A stretch of 35,640 nucleotides of DNA from Moritella sp. JT01 (GTDB taxonomy: Bacteria > Pseudomonadota > Gammaproteobacteria > Enterobacterales > Moritellaceae), in assembly GCF_001574435.1 (NCBI RefSeq), contig NZ_LOCN01000033.1:38408-74047 (forward strand). Reading direction: 5' to 3'. Of this stretch, positions 8,956 to 16,650 are shown piece after piece. The position numbers and the translations under genes were made by a program. How positions within the stretch are numbered: position 1 is the first letter of the stretch; every line of letters starts with the position of its first letter. Under the pieces are notes generated by a model. The model did no database searches. It was not told the origin of the DNA and saw nothing but the letters and a program-made list of their open reading frames with translations.

Positions 8956-9777
8956 TTAAATACTACGTTTTCTATAGGGTAATGATTTTTTGATGAAATT
9001 ACGAGTCACTGCGATAATTTGATTCCACTTTCCCATGACTTTTCTTTGGGTTTGAGTTTCCAATACTAATACCGCTTGTTCTGATGCCGCCCATGAATCA
9101 TTAAGTAATGATTTAGCCGCTACAATCGCATCTGGAGAGCGCGTTTTAAGGCTATCAACAAAAGTCATCGCCGCCGCCATTGGATCATCACAGACATGCG
9201 TCACCAAACCATATTTCTCCGCTTCGATACCGCTAAACTTACGCCCTGTCATCGTGAGCTCTTTCGCTATATCAATACGGGTAAGCTCACGCATGGTGAC
9301 CATGCCACTCATATCAGGAATGAGTCCCCATTTAATTTCCATCACTGAAAATTCACAATCGGCGGTGCTATAACGGAAATCAGCCCCTAACGCAATTTGC
9401 AGCCCACCACCAAAGCACACACCATGGGTGACAGCAATGACAGGAACAGGGATTTGACGCCAAAGATAACCGACCTTTTGCGCCAGATTAGCGAGTTCGC
9501 CTTCTTCACGTTTTAATAGTTTGCCGGGATTGAGGGGATTTTTGATAATACTTTTGACATCAAGACCAGCACAGAACACCTTACCATCACCACGTATAAT
9601 GACTGCTCGGATGGCTTTATTATTAGCAAGTTCTGTTGCTGTCTTATCTAATGCATAAAACATATCCATGTCTAATGCATTGTACTTTCGGCCTCGATTT
9701 AGCGTAACAATGGCGACATCATCGTTAATATCCACAGTTACGCGTGGTGCTTGTATGGCCGCTTGATTACTTGGCAT
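8956..9777 (-). CDS. Crotonase / enoyl-CoA hydratase-isomerase family protein
   Basis: A 273-residue crotonase-fold protein. Oxyanion-hole segments are KYNALDMDM, FCAGLDVKS (68-76) and HGVCFGGGLQIALGADFRYS (118-137). Compared with dienoyl-CoA isomerase, Glu147 (VMEIKWG) and Asp155 (IPDMSG) are kept, but the first acid is replaced by Gln127. The hydratase-type Glu pair is not evident. It is thus probably an isomerase or hydratase acting on an acyl-CoA, with exact reaction unknown. A strong AAGGAG precedes the ATG. It appears to be the first gene of a run crotonase - Pat-like acetyltransferase - LysR - LysE. Confidence 0.87.
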   Translation of the reverse strand: MPSNQAAIQAPRVTVDINDDVAIVTLNRGRKYNALDMDMFYALDKTATELANNKAIRAVIIRGDGKVFCAGLDVKSIIKNPLNPGKLLKREEGELANLAQKVGYLWRQIPVPVIAVTHGVCFGGGLQIALGADFRYSTADCEFSVMEIKWGLIPDMSGMVTMRELTRIDIAKELTMTGRKFSGIEAEKYGLVTHVCDDPMAAAMTFVDSLKTRSPDAIVAAKSLLNDSWAASEQAVLVLETQTQRKVMGKWNQIIAVTRNFIKKSLPYRKRSI

Positions 9778-9963
9778 CTTTTAACTCTCCTTGTATTAGA
9801 TTCAATCATAAATCGTATAACAAGATAGTAGAATAAAGAGTCACTTTAGTTTATGACATACCTCAAGCTTTTATGTGCTTAAAGTAAATACCCACATTAC
9901 CTTGAAAAACAATACTTAGATTCAAATATAGAGGGTATGACCAATTTTACTTAAACCAGTTTA

Positions 9964-11127
9964 TTAAAACCACACCATGGTCTGTGCGACTAAGCCAAAT
10001 TTGTTTGAACCACCATAACTGGCGCCAACATCAAGATGGAAAACATTAAAGGGAGAAAAACCGATACCAGCAGTAAATACTTGTTTTTTATTACCTTGCA
10101 AATCCTTCACATAACCAGCACGCAGTTGCATTGCTGACTGTAGGCCAATTTCACCACCAATTCTCAGCATTTGGGTATCATCAAAATCATCTTGAACACC
10201 CGATAGGCTGTTTATATTTTTATAACGCTTCTTGGCATTAACGTCAACATCAACGGCTAGCGTTGCATAGTCACTACTCCAACTTAACCCTGTGGTGACA
10301 ATTGGGTTTAAATTATAACTCGCACTTGAACCACTCATCGGTTTTAAATCGACTTCTTGAGGGATTAAATTTTTAACTACTGCACCCACGCTTAGTCCAT
10401 GCTGTAAACCAACTTCCATTCCTAAATCTAGGTTGAAGCCTTTCTTATCACTGGTTGCACCATCTTTGTATTTGCCTGGATCAAATGTATTAATTGTTTG
10501 TGAGTAGTTATAAGTCGAAATAATATTGTATTTAGGCGATATGCCGATATGCATGCCGCCATAACGCGTATCGAATTTACGCGCAAAGGTCATTCCGAAT
10601 TCAACTACAGAGATCGCATACACACTCATTTTAGAATCGATGACACCATTGTTAATATCATCCGCGATTACATCAGAGAAAATGAAAGAATCGGCATAGC
10701 CTTTAAGAAACACATTGGTGGAGTAATAACGTGTCGGCACAGACACAACGAAACCAAAGCCAGCTTCAGCATAGGCTTTATCTCCCACAATTTTCGCTAA
10801 TGCTGCTTCAACTGCGGCCGCATCATCAGGGAGGTTAGCATTAGAAACAACATCATAAAGATTGGAGGCGTCATGATATAAATCATCAGGATCATCGACT
10901 TGAAGGCCAATTACTGGCGCTAATAAGCCAAAGTCATCACGCACATCATGTTTAGCTGCCATTGCAGGGTTGTGAAACGAAGCAGTAACGTAATCCGCCG
11001 TAGTAACACCAACGCCACCCATTGCGTATGAGCGAGCATCAAACTCCGTCGCAGATAACTGACAACTTGTGGCTGCAATGCCAAGCGTAAAAGGCAACAG
11101 CAATGATTTCGAGAATTGAATCTTCAT
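9964..11127 (-). CDS. TraF-like outer membrane beta-barrel protein
   Basis: A 387-residue exported protein. It has an N-terminal signal peptide (about 1-27, ending SCQLSA) followed by TEFDARSYAMGGVGVTTADY, a start typical of proteins annotated as the chromosomal 'conjugal transfer TraF' family in Vibrio and Shewanella. That family is FadL/PorV-like. Alternating hydrophobic strands fill the C-terminal half, and the chain ends in an aromatic VAQTMVWF, the usual assembly signal of outer membrane barrels. The conjugation name is historical; no transfer genes are nearby. Its function is unknown, perhaps transport of a hydrophobic compound. It stands alone, divergent from the tRNA gene. Confidence 0.78.
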   Translation of the reverse strand: MKIQFSKSLLLPFTLGIAATSCQLSATEFDARSYAMGGVGVTTADYVTASFHNPAMAAKHDVRDDFGLLAPVIGLQVDDPDDLYHDASNLYDVVSNANLPDDAAAVEAALAKIVGDKAYAEAGFGFVVSVPTRYYSTNVFLKGYADSFIFSDVIADDINNGVIDSKMSVYAISVVEFGMTFARKFDTRYGGMHIGISPKYNIISTYNYSQTINTFDPGKYKDGATSDKKGFNLDLGMEVGLQHGLSVGAVVKNLIPQEVDLKPMSGSSASYNLNPIVTTGLSWSSDYATLAVDVDVNAKKRYKNINSLSGVQDDFDDTQMLRIGGEIGLQSAMQLRAGYVKDLQGNKKQVFTAGIGFSPFNVFHLDVGASYGGSNKFGLVAQTMVWF

Positions 11128-11353
11128 CAGACCATGAATCCTTATGATATTTGAATAGCGATATGTTCCATCACCAAAATTATAAGGTTTATATCGTCAT
11201 TTCTGGTAACAACTTTAGTTAATTTCGTGTAGTCGCACAAAAAAATAGAGAAATACGCTACTTATGGATTACTTTTTGATCGTGCTCACAATGCGTAATA
11301 TGAATACTGATGCTCAGTAATGCAGCAATCAAACCTCTAATCAGAATTTTTCA

Positions 11354-11382
11354 TTGACCTTTACGGGAGGATTCCCTAAAGT
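11354..11382 (+). promoter_or_regulatory. Promoter of the tRNA-Ser gene (sigma-70 type)
   Basis: The -35 TTGACC (11354-11359) and -10 TAAAGT (11377-11382) are spaced by 17 bases and followed by a GC-rich stretch ACGCGTCG. That discriminator is typical of stringently controlled stable-RNA promoters. The tRNA begins about 28 bases after the expected start point. Found by eye. Confidence 0.6.
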
Positions 11383-11416
11383 ACGCGTCGTTATATATCA
11401 TATAACAATCTGATTA

Positions 11417-11504
11417 GGTGACGTGTCCGAGTGGCTGAAGGAGCACGCCTGGAAAGCGTGTAAAGGGTAACCTTTCGAGAGTTCGAATCTCTCCGTCACC
11501 GCCA
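11417..11504 (+). tRNA. tRNA-Ser (anticodon GGA)
   Basis: An 88-base tRNA with encoded CCA. The acceptor stem is GGTGACG paired with CGTCACC, followed by discriminator G and CCA. The anticodon stem is CACGC / GCGTG around CTGGAAA, giving anticodon GGA at 11451-11453 (reads UCC and UCU). A long variable arm (about 11461-11475) marks it as class II. The T arm contains GTTCGAATC. The sequence is very close to enterobacterial tRNA-Ser(GGA). Confidence 0.97.
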
Positions 11505-11529
11505 TTCTCTTTATTAAAAGATTTATATT

Positions 11530-11553
11530 AAGATGCTTAGCGCATCTTTTTTT
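11530..11553 (+). terminator. Terminator of the tRNA-Ser gene
   Basis: A 7-bp stem AAGATGC / GCATCTT with loop TTAGC, followed by a run of seven T (11547-11553). It lies 25 bases after the tRNA. Confidence 0.85.
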
Positions 11554-11572
11554 GTATCTAAAATTCAGTAAA
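11540..11572 (+). repeat. Direct repeat copy 1 (tRNA-Ser 3' flank)
   Basis: The segment GCATC-T7-GTATCTA-A-ATTCAGTAA includes the 3' arm of the tRNA terminator and its downstream flank. It recurs with about three differences at 12413-12443, some 870 bases away, on the other side of the YkgJ gene. Confidence 0.7.
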
Positions 11573-11732
11573 CAATACACTTTACGGTCCTACTCTGCCC
11601 TGTCCAATATTAGGCTATCCCATTTCAATAGGTTAGCGACTAACGGGCCATACGCGACAGAGAACAGTAGTAATACAGTGAGTGTTAAGTTATAAGAGCT
11701 GGTAGATATATCTATCATTTTTAAATTGTCGT

Positions 11733-12290
11733 ATGCAGGTGGAAGAATTGAGTAAAAATAACGAGTCACATTTAGTTCCCGGTCGAGAATGTGGAGAGTG
11801 TACAGCCTGCTGCGTTGTACTTCAGATTGATGATGACAATTTTAAAAAGCCTGCCGATCAAGTCTGTAAAAACTTGATGGAAAAAGGTGGCTGTAAGATC
11901 TATACCAAAAGACCGTCTGTATGCCAAGACTGGCATTGTGCATGGCGTTTCATGCCACAGTTAGATGAGAGCTGGAGACCGGATCTCTCAGGGATCATGG
12001 TGCGTTCAGACGAAAATGGTATTATTTTCCAACCAATAAAAGACCCTAAAACCGTATTAATTACAGCACAAGCAATCGAGTTAATTGGTGGTGGTGTTGC
12101 CCAGGGAATTCCAATGTCAATGTCGATTCCTATTCGAAAGGGTTACCGTAGTTATAGCACTGCGCTTAACGAACCTTTAGCGGCTGCTGTAGAAGCAAGA
12201 AGTCTGCCGATGATCCAAGATAAGATGTTGGAACTGATTGAGTTTTCATTAGCGCAAAACACAGCGATAATTCCAACCATCGAGCGTTAA
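11733..12290 (+). CDS. YkgJ family cysteine-cluster protein (UPF0153, Fe-S or zinc binding)
   Basis: A 185-residue protein with the cysteine pattern of the YkgJ / CxxCxxCC family: Cys20, Cys23, Cys26 and Cys27 in CGECTACC, then Cys45, Cys54, Cys64 and Cys69 (CQDWHCAW). The family probably binds zinc or an iron-sulfur cluster; its biochemical role is not established. The start is uncertain. No Shine-Dalgarno precedes the ATG at 11733, while AGGTGGAAG at 11737-11745 lies just ahead of an in-frame TTG at 11748, which would give a protein 5 residues shorter. The palindrome TAGATATATCTA (about 11703-11714) lies upstream. The gene sits between the two copies of the tRNA-flank repeat. Confidence 0.87.
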   Translation: MQVEELSKNNESHLVPGRECGECTACCVVLQIDDDNFKKPADQVCKNLMEKGGCKIYTKRPSVCQDWHCAWRFMPQLDESWRPDLSGIMVRSDENGIIFQPIKDPKTVLITAQAIELIGGGVAQGIPMSMSIPIRKGYRSYSTALNEPLAAAVEARSLPMIQDKMLELIEFSLAQNTAIIPTIER

Positions 12291-12302
12291 AGCTCCTTAA
12301 TA

Positions 12303-12349
12303 TAGATGGCTAATTTTACTTGAACAATTCATTTTAAATTGGCCATCTA
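12303..12349 (+). other. Long imperfect hairpin after the YkgJ gene
   Basis: A 14-bp stem, TAGATGGCTAATTT against AAATTGGCCATCTA, has one G-T type mismatch and a 19-base loop, and starts 12 bases after the YkgJ stop. There is no T-run, so it is not a standard terminator. It may be a 3' processing hairpin or a remnant of a repeat. The rest of the 12291-12625 spacer holds repeat copy 2 and AT-rich sequence, with no other gene visible. Confidence 0.5.
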
Positions 12350-12412
12350 AAATCAGATAACACATTACAAATCCCCTCACTTACCACTGTCAAACGACAT
12401 TCAGATATCTAG

Positions 12413-12443
12413 AGCATCTTTTTTGTATCTAACATTCAGTAAC
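12413..12443 (+). repeat. Direct repeat copy 2 (tRNA-Ser 3' flank-like)
   Basis: AGCATC-T6-GTATCTAACATTCAGTAA closely matches 11540-11572, but here no intact hairpin and no tRNA precede it. It could be the trace of a duplication of the tRNA region or an attachment-site-like footprint. Confidence 0.65.
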
Positions 12444-12625
12444 TACATCTTCTATCAAAACAACCCTCCGTAACATAAAAAATATAGCTATGTTCCCTTT
12501 ATTACGGTGACATTGGTTAGATAATTTAAAGTTTTTATTAGATTCCACCTAACACCGAACTACACTTTAGTGGTACTTTAATGGTACTTATCACCATATA
12601 ACGTAACCTAATGTTGAGGGAAAAT

Positions 12626-13483
12626 ATGAGTATCGTATTTTTGAATGGCGAATACATGCCTGTTGAACAAGCGAAAATATCACCGTTAGATCGTGGCTTT
12701 TTATTTGGTGACGGTATTTACGAAGTGATACCTTCGTGCAATGAAAAAATGATTGGCTTTAAGTGGCATATTGACCGCATGAATGATGGCTTAAAAGCGA
12801 TAGGCATTGACCTTAACTGGAAACATGATAAATGGCAGTCTATCTGTGAGCAGCTCAGCGAGAAAAATGGTTCAGGTTCATTGGGTATCTATTTGCATAT
12901 CAGCCGCGGGGCAGATACAAAACGCTTTCATGCTTTTCCTGAAGGTGTAGAACCGACAGTATTTGCGATGGCATTCAAAATACCGCAATTAGAAGGTAGT
13001 GACTTAAATCATATAAAAGGCTACGCATTGGCGAGTACACTTGATTTAAGGTGGAAGCGATGCCAAATTAAATCAACCGCATTACTTGGAAATGTACTCC
13101 ATTTTCAAGAAGGGTATGAAGCTGGCTGCCAAGAAACATTACTTTTCAACGACAATGGCGAGTTAACAGAAGCCAGCTCTTCTAATGTTTTTATTGTTAA
13201 GAATGAAGTAATTGCCACATCAATTCAAGATAACCAGATTTTACCTGGAATTACGAGACGTATACTGCTGGATGTATTGCGAAAAGACGGTTCTTTTAAA
13301 GTAGAAGAACGTATTATCACATTAGATGAAGTCAAATCAGCAGATGAAGTTTGGATTACCAGCTCAAGTAAAGAAGTTGCTCCCGTTACACACCTTGATG
13401 ACTTAGAAATTGGTTCTGGTCAGTTAGGTCATATATGGTTCAAAGCCGCAAGCTTATATGCACAACACAAATTCAATTATTAA
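12626..13483 (+). CDS. D-amino-acid transaminase (class IV aminotransferase)
   Basis: A 285-residue fold-type IV PLP enzyme. Signature parts: SPLDRGFLFGDGIYEV near residue 19-34; the Schiff-base lysine Lys149 in RCQIKSTALLGN; and the C-terminal-side ITRRILLD, PLP-phosphate region and TSSSKEVAPV. The RxxQIKS context is characteristic of D-alanine aminotransferase, as distinct from branched-chain aminotransferase. It interconverts D-amino acids and 2-oxo acids, for example to supply D-Glu or D-Ala for the cell wall or to use D-amino acids. The ATG at 12626 is preferred over that at 12611, because TGAGGG at 12615-12620 is a Shine-Dalgarno at proper spacing. It appears to be transcribed alone. 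Confidence 0.9.
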   Translation: MSIVFLNGEYMPVEQAKISPLDRGFLFGDGIYEVIPSCNEKMIGFKWHIDRMNDGLKAIGIDLNWKHDKWQSICEQLSEKNGSGSLGIYLHISRGADTKRFHAFPEGVEPTVFAMAFKIPQLEGSDLNHIKGYALASTLDLRWKRCQIKSTALLGNVLHFQEGYEAGCQETLLFNDNGELTEASSSNVFIVKNEVIATSIQDNQILPGITRRILLDVLRKDGSFKVEERIITLDEVKSADEVWITSSSKEVAPVTHLDDLEIGSGQLGHIWFKAASLYAQHKFNY

Positions 13484-13552
13484 TCATTGATACGCCCCCT
13501 CGCCGAAGCAAGGAGAGCCTTATCATCAATCGATTTGATTCAAGACCCGCAA

Positions 13553-14176
13553 TTAAATTATCCAGCTAGTTATAGCATCTGTAGTTGCTTTACCACGCAT
13601 ATCGGGGCCGGAGCCAAAACGTGAAAAATGTGGAGCAGCAGTGATCCGGCTGCTCCCCGTTTGATGTCCTCGAGCCTTTAACATTCCTATCGCACCTTTA
13701 TAACCAATAACTTTCCCGTTAAATCTATGACCTTTTAGTTCCTTGGTAACTTTACTCCCAAGTGACTTTGAAAATACTGTAATATTGTTGCCACTAAAAC
13801 ACGCATATATATGAATAGTTAGATTCTGCTTCTTTAGTAGCCCTAATTTAGCCGATAAATGCAGGGCTAATTCGATATGACTCCAAGTTTTACTCGATGG
13901 TACAGTTGGGCCGGTTGGATTAGCTGGATTAGGCACCTTTAACTTCCAAGACATCTTATCGGTTTGATATTTGTGACCATGACCAACAACAAAAATCTGG
14001 TCACCAGCTTTTATCTCACGCCAATCCCCAGCACGAGCAGTAAGACCGAAGCATGCATTCGCAGCTACCCCACTCTCAAAAGGAAGTATTTTACTATTTA
14101 TATCATCAGACTTCGCTAATCTAACCATATCTAACTGCCAGTCTTTGTCTTCAAAAGGTAACCAATAATACTTCAT
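13553..14176 (-). CDS. Putative caspase-like (clan CD) cysteine peptidase, orphan
   Basis: A 207-residue protein I cannot assign to a named family. It shows the clan CD peptidase pattern: a hydrophobic strand ending in His-Gly (IFVVGHGH, residues 61-68, candidate catalytic His66), and 60 residues later a hydrophobic strand ending in Ala-Cys (IHIYACFSG, 121-129, candidate nucleophile Cys126). The ACFSG context resembles the metacaspase and CHAT type. There is no signal peptide or membrane segment and no partner domain. AAGG stands 7 bases before the ATG. It lies alone between two metabolic genes, convergent with the transaminase gene, with AT-rich spacers on the 5' side. It could be a housekeeping hydrolase, a defence-type protease or a toxin-like effector; no neighbour decides this. 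Confidence 0.6.
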   Translation of the reverse strand: MKYYWLPFEDKDWQLDMVRLAKSDDINSKILPFESGVAANACFGLTARAGDWREIKAGDQIFVVGHGHKYQTDKMSWKLKVPNPANPTGPTVPSSKTWSHIELALHLSAKLGLLKKQNLTIHIYACFSGNNITVFSKSLGSKVTKELKGHRFNGKVIGYKGAIGMLKARGHQTGSSRITAAPHFSRFGSGPDMRGKATTDAITSWII

Positions 14177-14226
14177 ACATATGCCTTATAATGTAAATAG
14201 TTATTCTATATATACTGTACAAGCAA

Positions 14227-14274
14227 GCATCTATGTAACCTGACAACTTAAAATTATCAGTTCATTATAGATGC
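14227..14274. other. Inverted repeat upstream of the caspase-like gene
   Basis: GCATCTAT and ATAGATGC form an 8-bp inverted repeat with a 32-base spacer in the 295-base gap 14177-14471. It could be an operator or a remnant; I see no gene or terminator in this gap. Confidence 0.3.
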
Positions 14275-14471
14275 ACTCAGAACCCACTTATCTTAATTCA
14301 CTAAAACTGGAAAATGGGATGAAGTTCCTTCAAAACTACACTATTGAAGTCATTGCGATATAAAATATCAAAATAATGACAATTACTGAATCTCCGCTCT
14401 GTAAGTAAAAGTAAGCAACCTTTAAAAACTAAGACAAAACAAAATGTTAGCGTTACAAATGATAGAGAGCA

Positions 14472-15326
14472 TTAATTAACGAACAAACCTGTCACTTTAC
14501 GTAACGGTTTCAATTCCGGTGCTTTACGCTGTTTTTTGGCTTGTAATATCGTCATGGTTTCTTCTAAACACAACATACCCGCTTGCCAAGTCGCCATGTA
14601 TTTCAAGCTATCGTCAACACCGTGATCGCGGCTGTAATTAAGCATCTCTTTGCTGCCTGTCACTGCCAGTGGTGAATGTGCTGCTATTTGACTGGCAATC
14701 TGTAACACCCCATCTAACATGGCTTCTTGCGTTTCGAACACTTGATTAACCAAACCAAATTTATCCGCTTCAGCGGCACTAAAATTACGCCCTGTGTACG
14801 CGAGTTCACGCACGATGCCTTGCGGTAAAATACTCGGTAAACGCTGTAATGTACCCAGATCAGCGGTAATGCCTAACTCCACTTCTTTAATCGTAAAGAA
14901 CGCATCTTGCGTGCAATAACGCATATCTGATGCTGCGATCAGATCTAACGCACCACCAATACAACCACCTTGAATTGCTGTTAATACGGGTACGCGTAAC
15001 TGTTCAAGATCAGTAAAGACTTGCTGCAACTGCATGATAAAACGACGCATCGCTTCACTAACTCTGGCTTTATCTCTACCCATAGGGAAATTATCAGGGC
15101 TTTGGAATACGTCTAAATCCATACCGGCACAAAAATGTGGGCCTTGCGCCGAAATCACCAACACACGTAAATCATCTGTCATCGAAAGTGCTGCGATAGC
15201 CGCAGGGAATTCACGCCAAAAATCCAAATTCATTGAATTCAATTTATCAGGTCGACTAAATTGTAAATGCGCAACGCTATTCTCGACTGTTAACGTAAAG
15301 GTGTTGTAACTCGATTCTATGTCCAT
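14472..15326 (-). CDS. Delta(3,5)-delta(2,4)-dienoyl-CoA isomerase (crotonase family)
   Basis: A 284-residue crotonase-fold enzyme very like mammalian ECH1. With this start the catalytic acids are Asp128 (GGALDLIAA), Glu148 (TIKEVELG) and Asp156 (TADLGTLQRLP), equivalent to rat Asp176, Glu196 and Asp204. The C-terminal YSRDHGVDDSLKYMATW block is also shared. It shifts 3,5-dienes to 2,4-dienes during beta-oxidation of unsaturated fatty acids with odd-position double bonds, which fits a marine bacterium rich in unsaturated lipids. AAGGAA precedes two ATG codons; the one at 15326 is 9 bases away and preferred over that at 15332 (3 bases). It is monocistronic as far as visible. Confidence 0.9.
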   Translation of the reverse strand: MDIESSYNTFTLTVENSVAHLQFSRPDKLNSMNLDFWREFPAAIAALSMTDDLRVLVISAQGPHFCAGMDLDVFQSPDNFPMGRDKARVSEAMRRFIMQLQQVFTDLEQLRVPVLTAIQGGCIGGALDLIAASDMRYCTQDAFFTIKEVELGITADLGTLQRLPSILPQGIVRELAYTGRNFSAAEADKFGLVNQVFETQEAMLDGVLQIASQIAAHSPLAVTGSKEMLNYSRDHGVDDSLKYMATWQAGMLCLEETMTILQAKKQRKAPELKPLRKVTGLFVN

Positions 15327-15601
15327 TTTCATCAGTTCCTTGATAATGATTACGTTATGCTAGCAAAATGAACCGCTGCCAGCATTATCTTTACATTACA
15401 TATTATTGTCTGTATCTCACACACCATAAATTAACCAACGATTTACCTGCATAAAAAAGAAAATCATCGCGCTCTGTCGCAAAAAAAATAGCATAAATTA
15501 GATATAAACCACACAGCTATCAAGCATATCCATTTAGGGCTAGTTAGATTGTAAATCGTGATCAACATCGCGCTATCCCCGTCGCTAAATAACTATAATA
15601 A

Positions 15602-15635
15602 AACCAAGTTAGAGCCATTGCTCTACAGCTTGGTT
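15602..15635 (+). promoter_or_regulatory. 5' leader hairpin ahead of the membrane-protein operon
   Basis: AACCAAG / CTTGGTT encloses AGAGC / GCTCT with loop CATT. This two-part stem ends 29 bases before the ATG at 15665 and just before the GGAGG ribosome site. There is no T-run, so a leader structure or upstream-transcript end is more likely than a terminator. The rest of the 338-base spacer is AT-rich promoter-like sequence. Confidence 0.45.
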
Positions 15636-15664
15636 AATAAGTTATAAGACTGATTGGAGGTAGT

Positions 15665-16573
15665 ATGAATATTCCTGCTTGGCAATATATTGTATCCATG
15701 GGTGGTTACATATTATTCCTACTGTTAATGGTAGAAGGTATGCGCCGGACCCCAAAACTAACCGCTGCATTTTGGTTACTCTCATTATTAACCGCACCCT
15801 TATGGGCAGAAAACTTAGATGGTTGGTTCCGCTGGGCTAAAACCGTCAGTGTACTGATTCCTACTGCAATTGTGGTGGGTGGTGCCCGTATCGCGTGGTT
15901 ATATCATGATAATCCAAATAAGTTCTTATCATTCTTCCGTGGCGATTGGGTATTAAAAGTGCTCTATGCGGTACTCTTCCTTAACATCGCTGAGGCTACT
16001 GTGAAAGACTTCGCAACCGCCAATTATTTTAACGCCATCTGCGGTGTGATCTTGTGTATCACCATTCCATTCCCACGCTACAAAAACGGTCAGCGTATGT
16101 ATTGGGTGATCGGTCGTGGTAAACCCAATGATTTGTTGTTCTATTCGACCGCCGCCTGGAACTTTCTTTATACCACTTGGAATCTGGCATTCGTGTTTGG
16201 TGAAAACCCAGGGTTCTTCGCTAGTTCATTCTGTATCTTAATGGCAGCAGAGCTCTATCCGCTCATCAAAGGTCGCCCAGAGCTATACATGACAGCACGT
16301 GTATATACACTGGCGTTCCATATTCTGGTGCGTGCAAACGCCGATATCTTCACGCCGGTGATGGATTCTTCAAGCTGGGCCAATGAGCAAGTGCTCTGGT
16401 TCTGGGGCGCAATCAATCTTGTATTACACATACCATTTGCCATTTGGTACTTCAATAAAAAACGCAACAACCCAACGGGTGAGCCGCCTTGCGGTAAAAA
16501 CCAACCATTAATGAGTGAATACGCGGGGACTGAGTTGGATCCGGTCATGAGAGGAAAACGAATAAGGGTTTGA
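15665..16573 (+). CDS. Polytopic membrane protein, paralogue of the next gene
   Basis: A 302-residue inner membrane protein with about eight hydrophobic segments from residue 10 to about 270 and a short polar C-terminal tail. I do not know its function. It is clearly related to the transmembrane half of the next gene. Both carry a W-F-(R/K)-W-(A/V)-K segment after the second helix, an N-I-(A/S)-E-A-x-x-x-D-F motif (NIAEATVKDF here), a following N-A-I-x-G-(V/G)-I-L segment, and a WN-x-x-(F/Y)-V-(F/Y) segment. It may belong to the family I remember as DUF5692, but that name is from memory. GGAGG at ideal distance from the ATG indicates strong translation. It starts a three-gene operon. Confidence 0.72.
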   Translation: MNIPAWQYIVSMGGYILFLLLMVEGMRRTPKLTAAFWLLSLLTAPLWAENLDGWFRWAKTVSVLIPTAIVVGGARIAWLYHDNPNKFLSFFRGDWVLKVLYAVLFLNIAEATVKDFATANYFNAICGVILCITIPFPRYKNGQRMYWVIGRGKPNDLLFYSTAAWNFLYTTWNLAFVFGENPGFFASSFCILMAAELYPLIKGRPELYMTARVYTLAFHILVRANADIFTPVMDSSSWANEQVLWFWGAINLVLHIPFAIWYFNKKRNNPTGEPPCGKNQPLMSEYAGTELDPVMRGKRIRV

Positions 16574-16650
16574 TTATGTCAATGTGAATATTCAACAAAT
16601 CGCGTCCATTGGATGGACGCAGTCCCTGAACCTAAATGATAGAGAGCACG

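Noticed and set aside
10549..10800. Plus-strand open frames antisense to the TraF-like gene, and similar frames inside the M16, Pat, chemoreceptor and GGDEF-EAL genes
   Set aside because: They lie wholly within clearly coding genes in other frames, lack ribosome sites and show no family motifs.
9964..11127. Conjugation system suggested by the TraF-like name
   Set aside because: No other transfer genes are present; the family is a chromosomal outer membrane barrel in marine gammaproteobacteria.
11398..11580. 60-residue minus-strand open frame across the tRNA-Ser gene
   Set aside because: It overlaps the whole tRNA and its terminator and has no ribosome site; it is the antisense of the tRNA.
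15340..15353. TTGATAATGATTA string upstream of the dienoyl-CoA isomerase, resembling a Fur box
   Set aside because: Only one half-site fits; the second arm does not form the palindrome, and a beta-oxidation gene is an unlikely Fur target.
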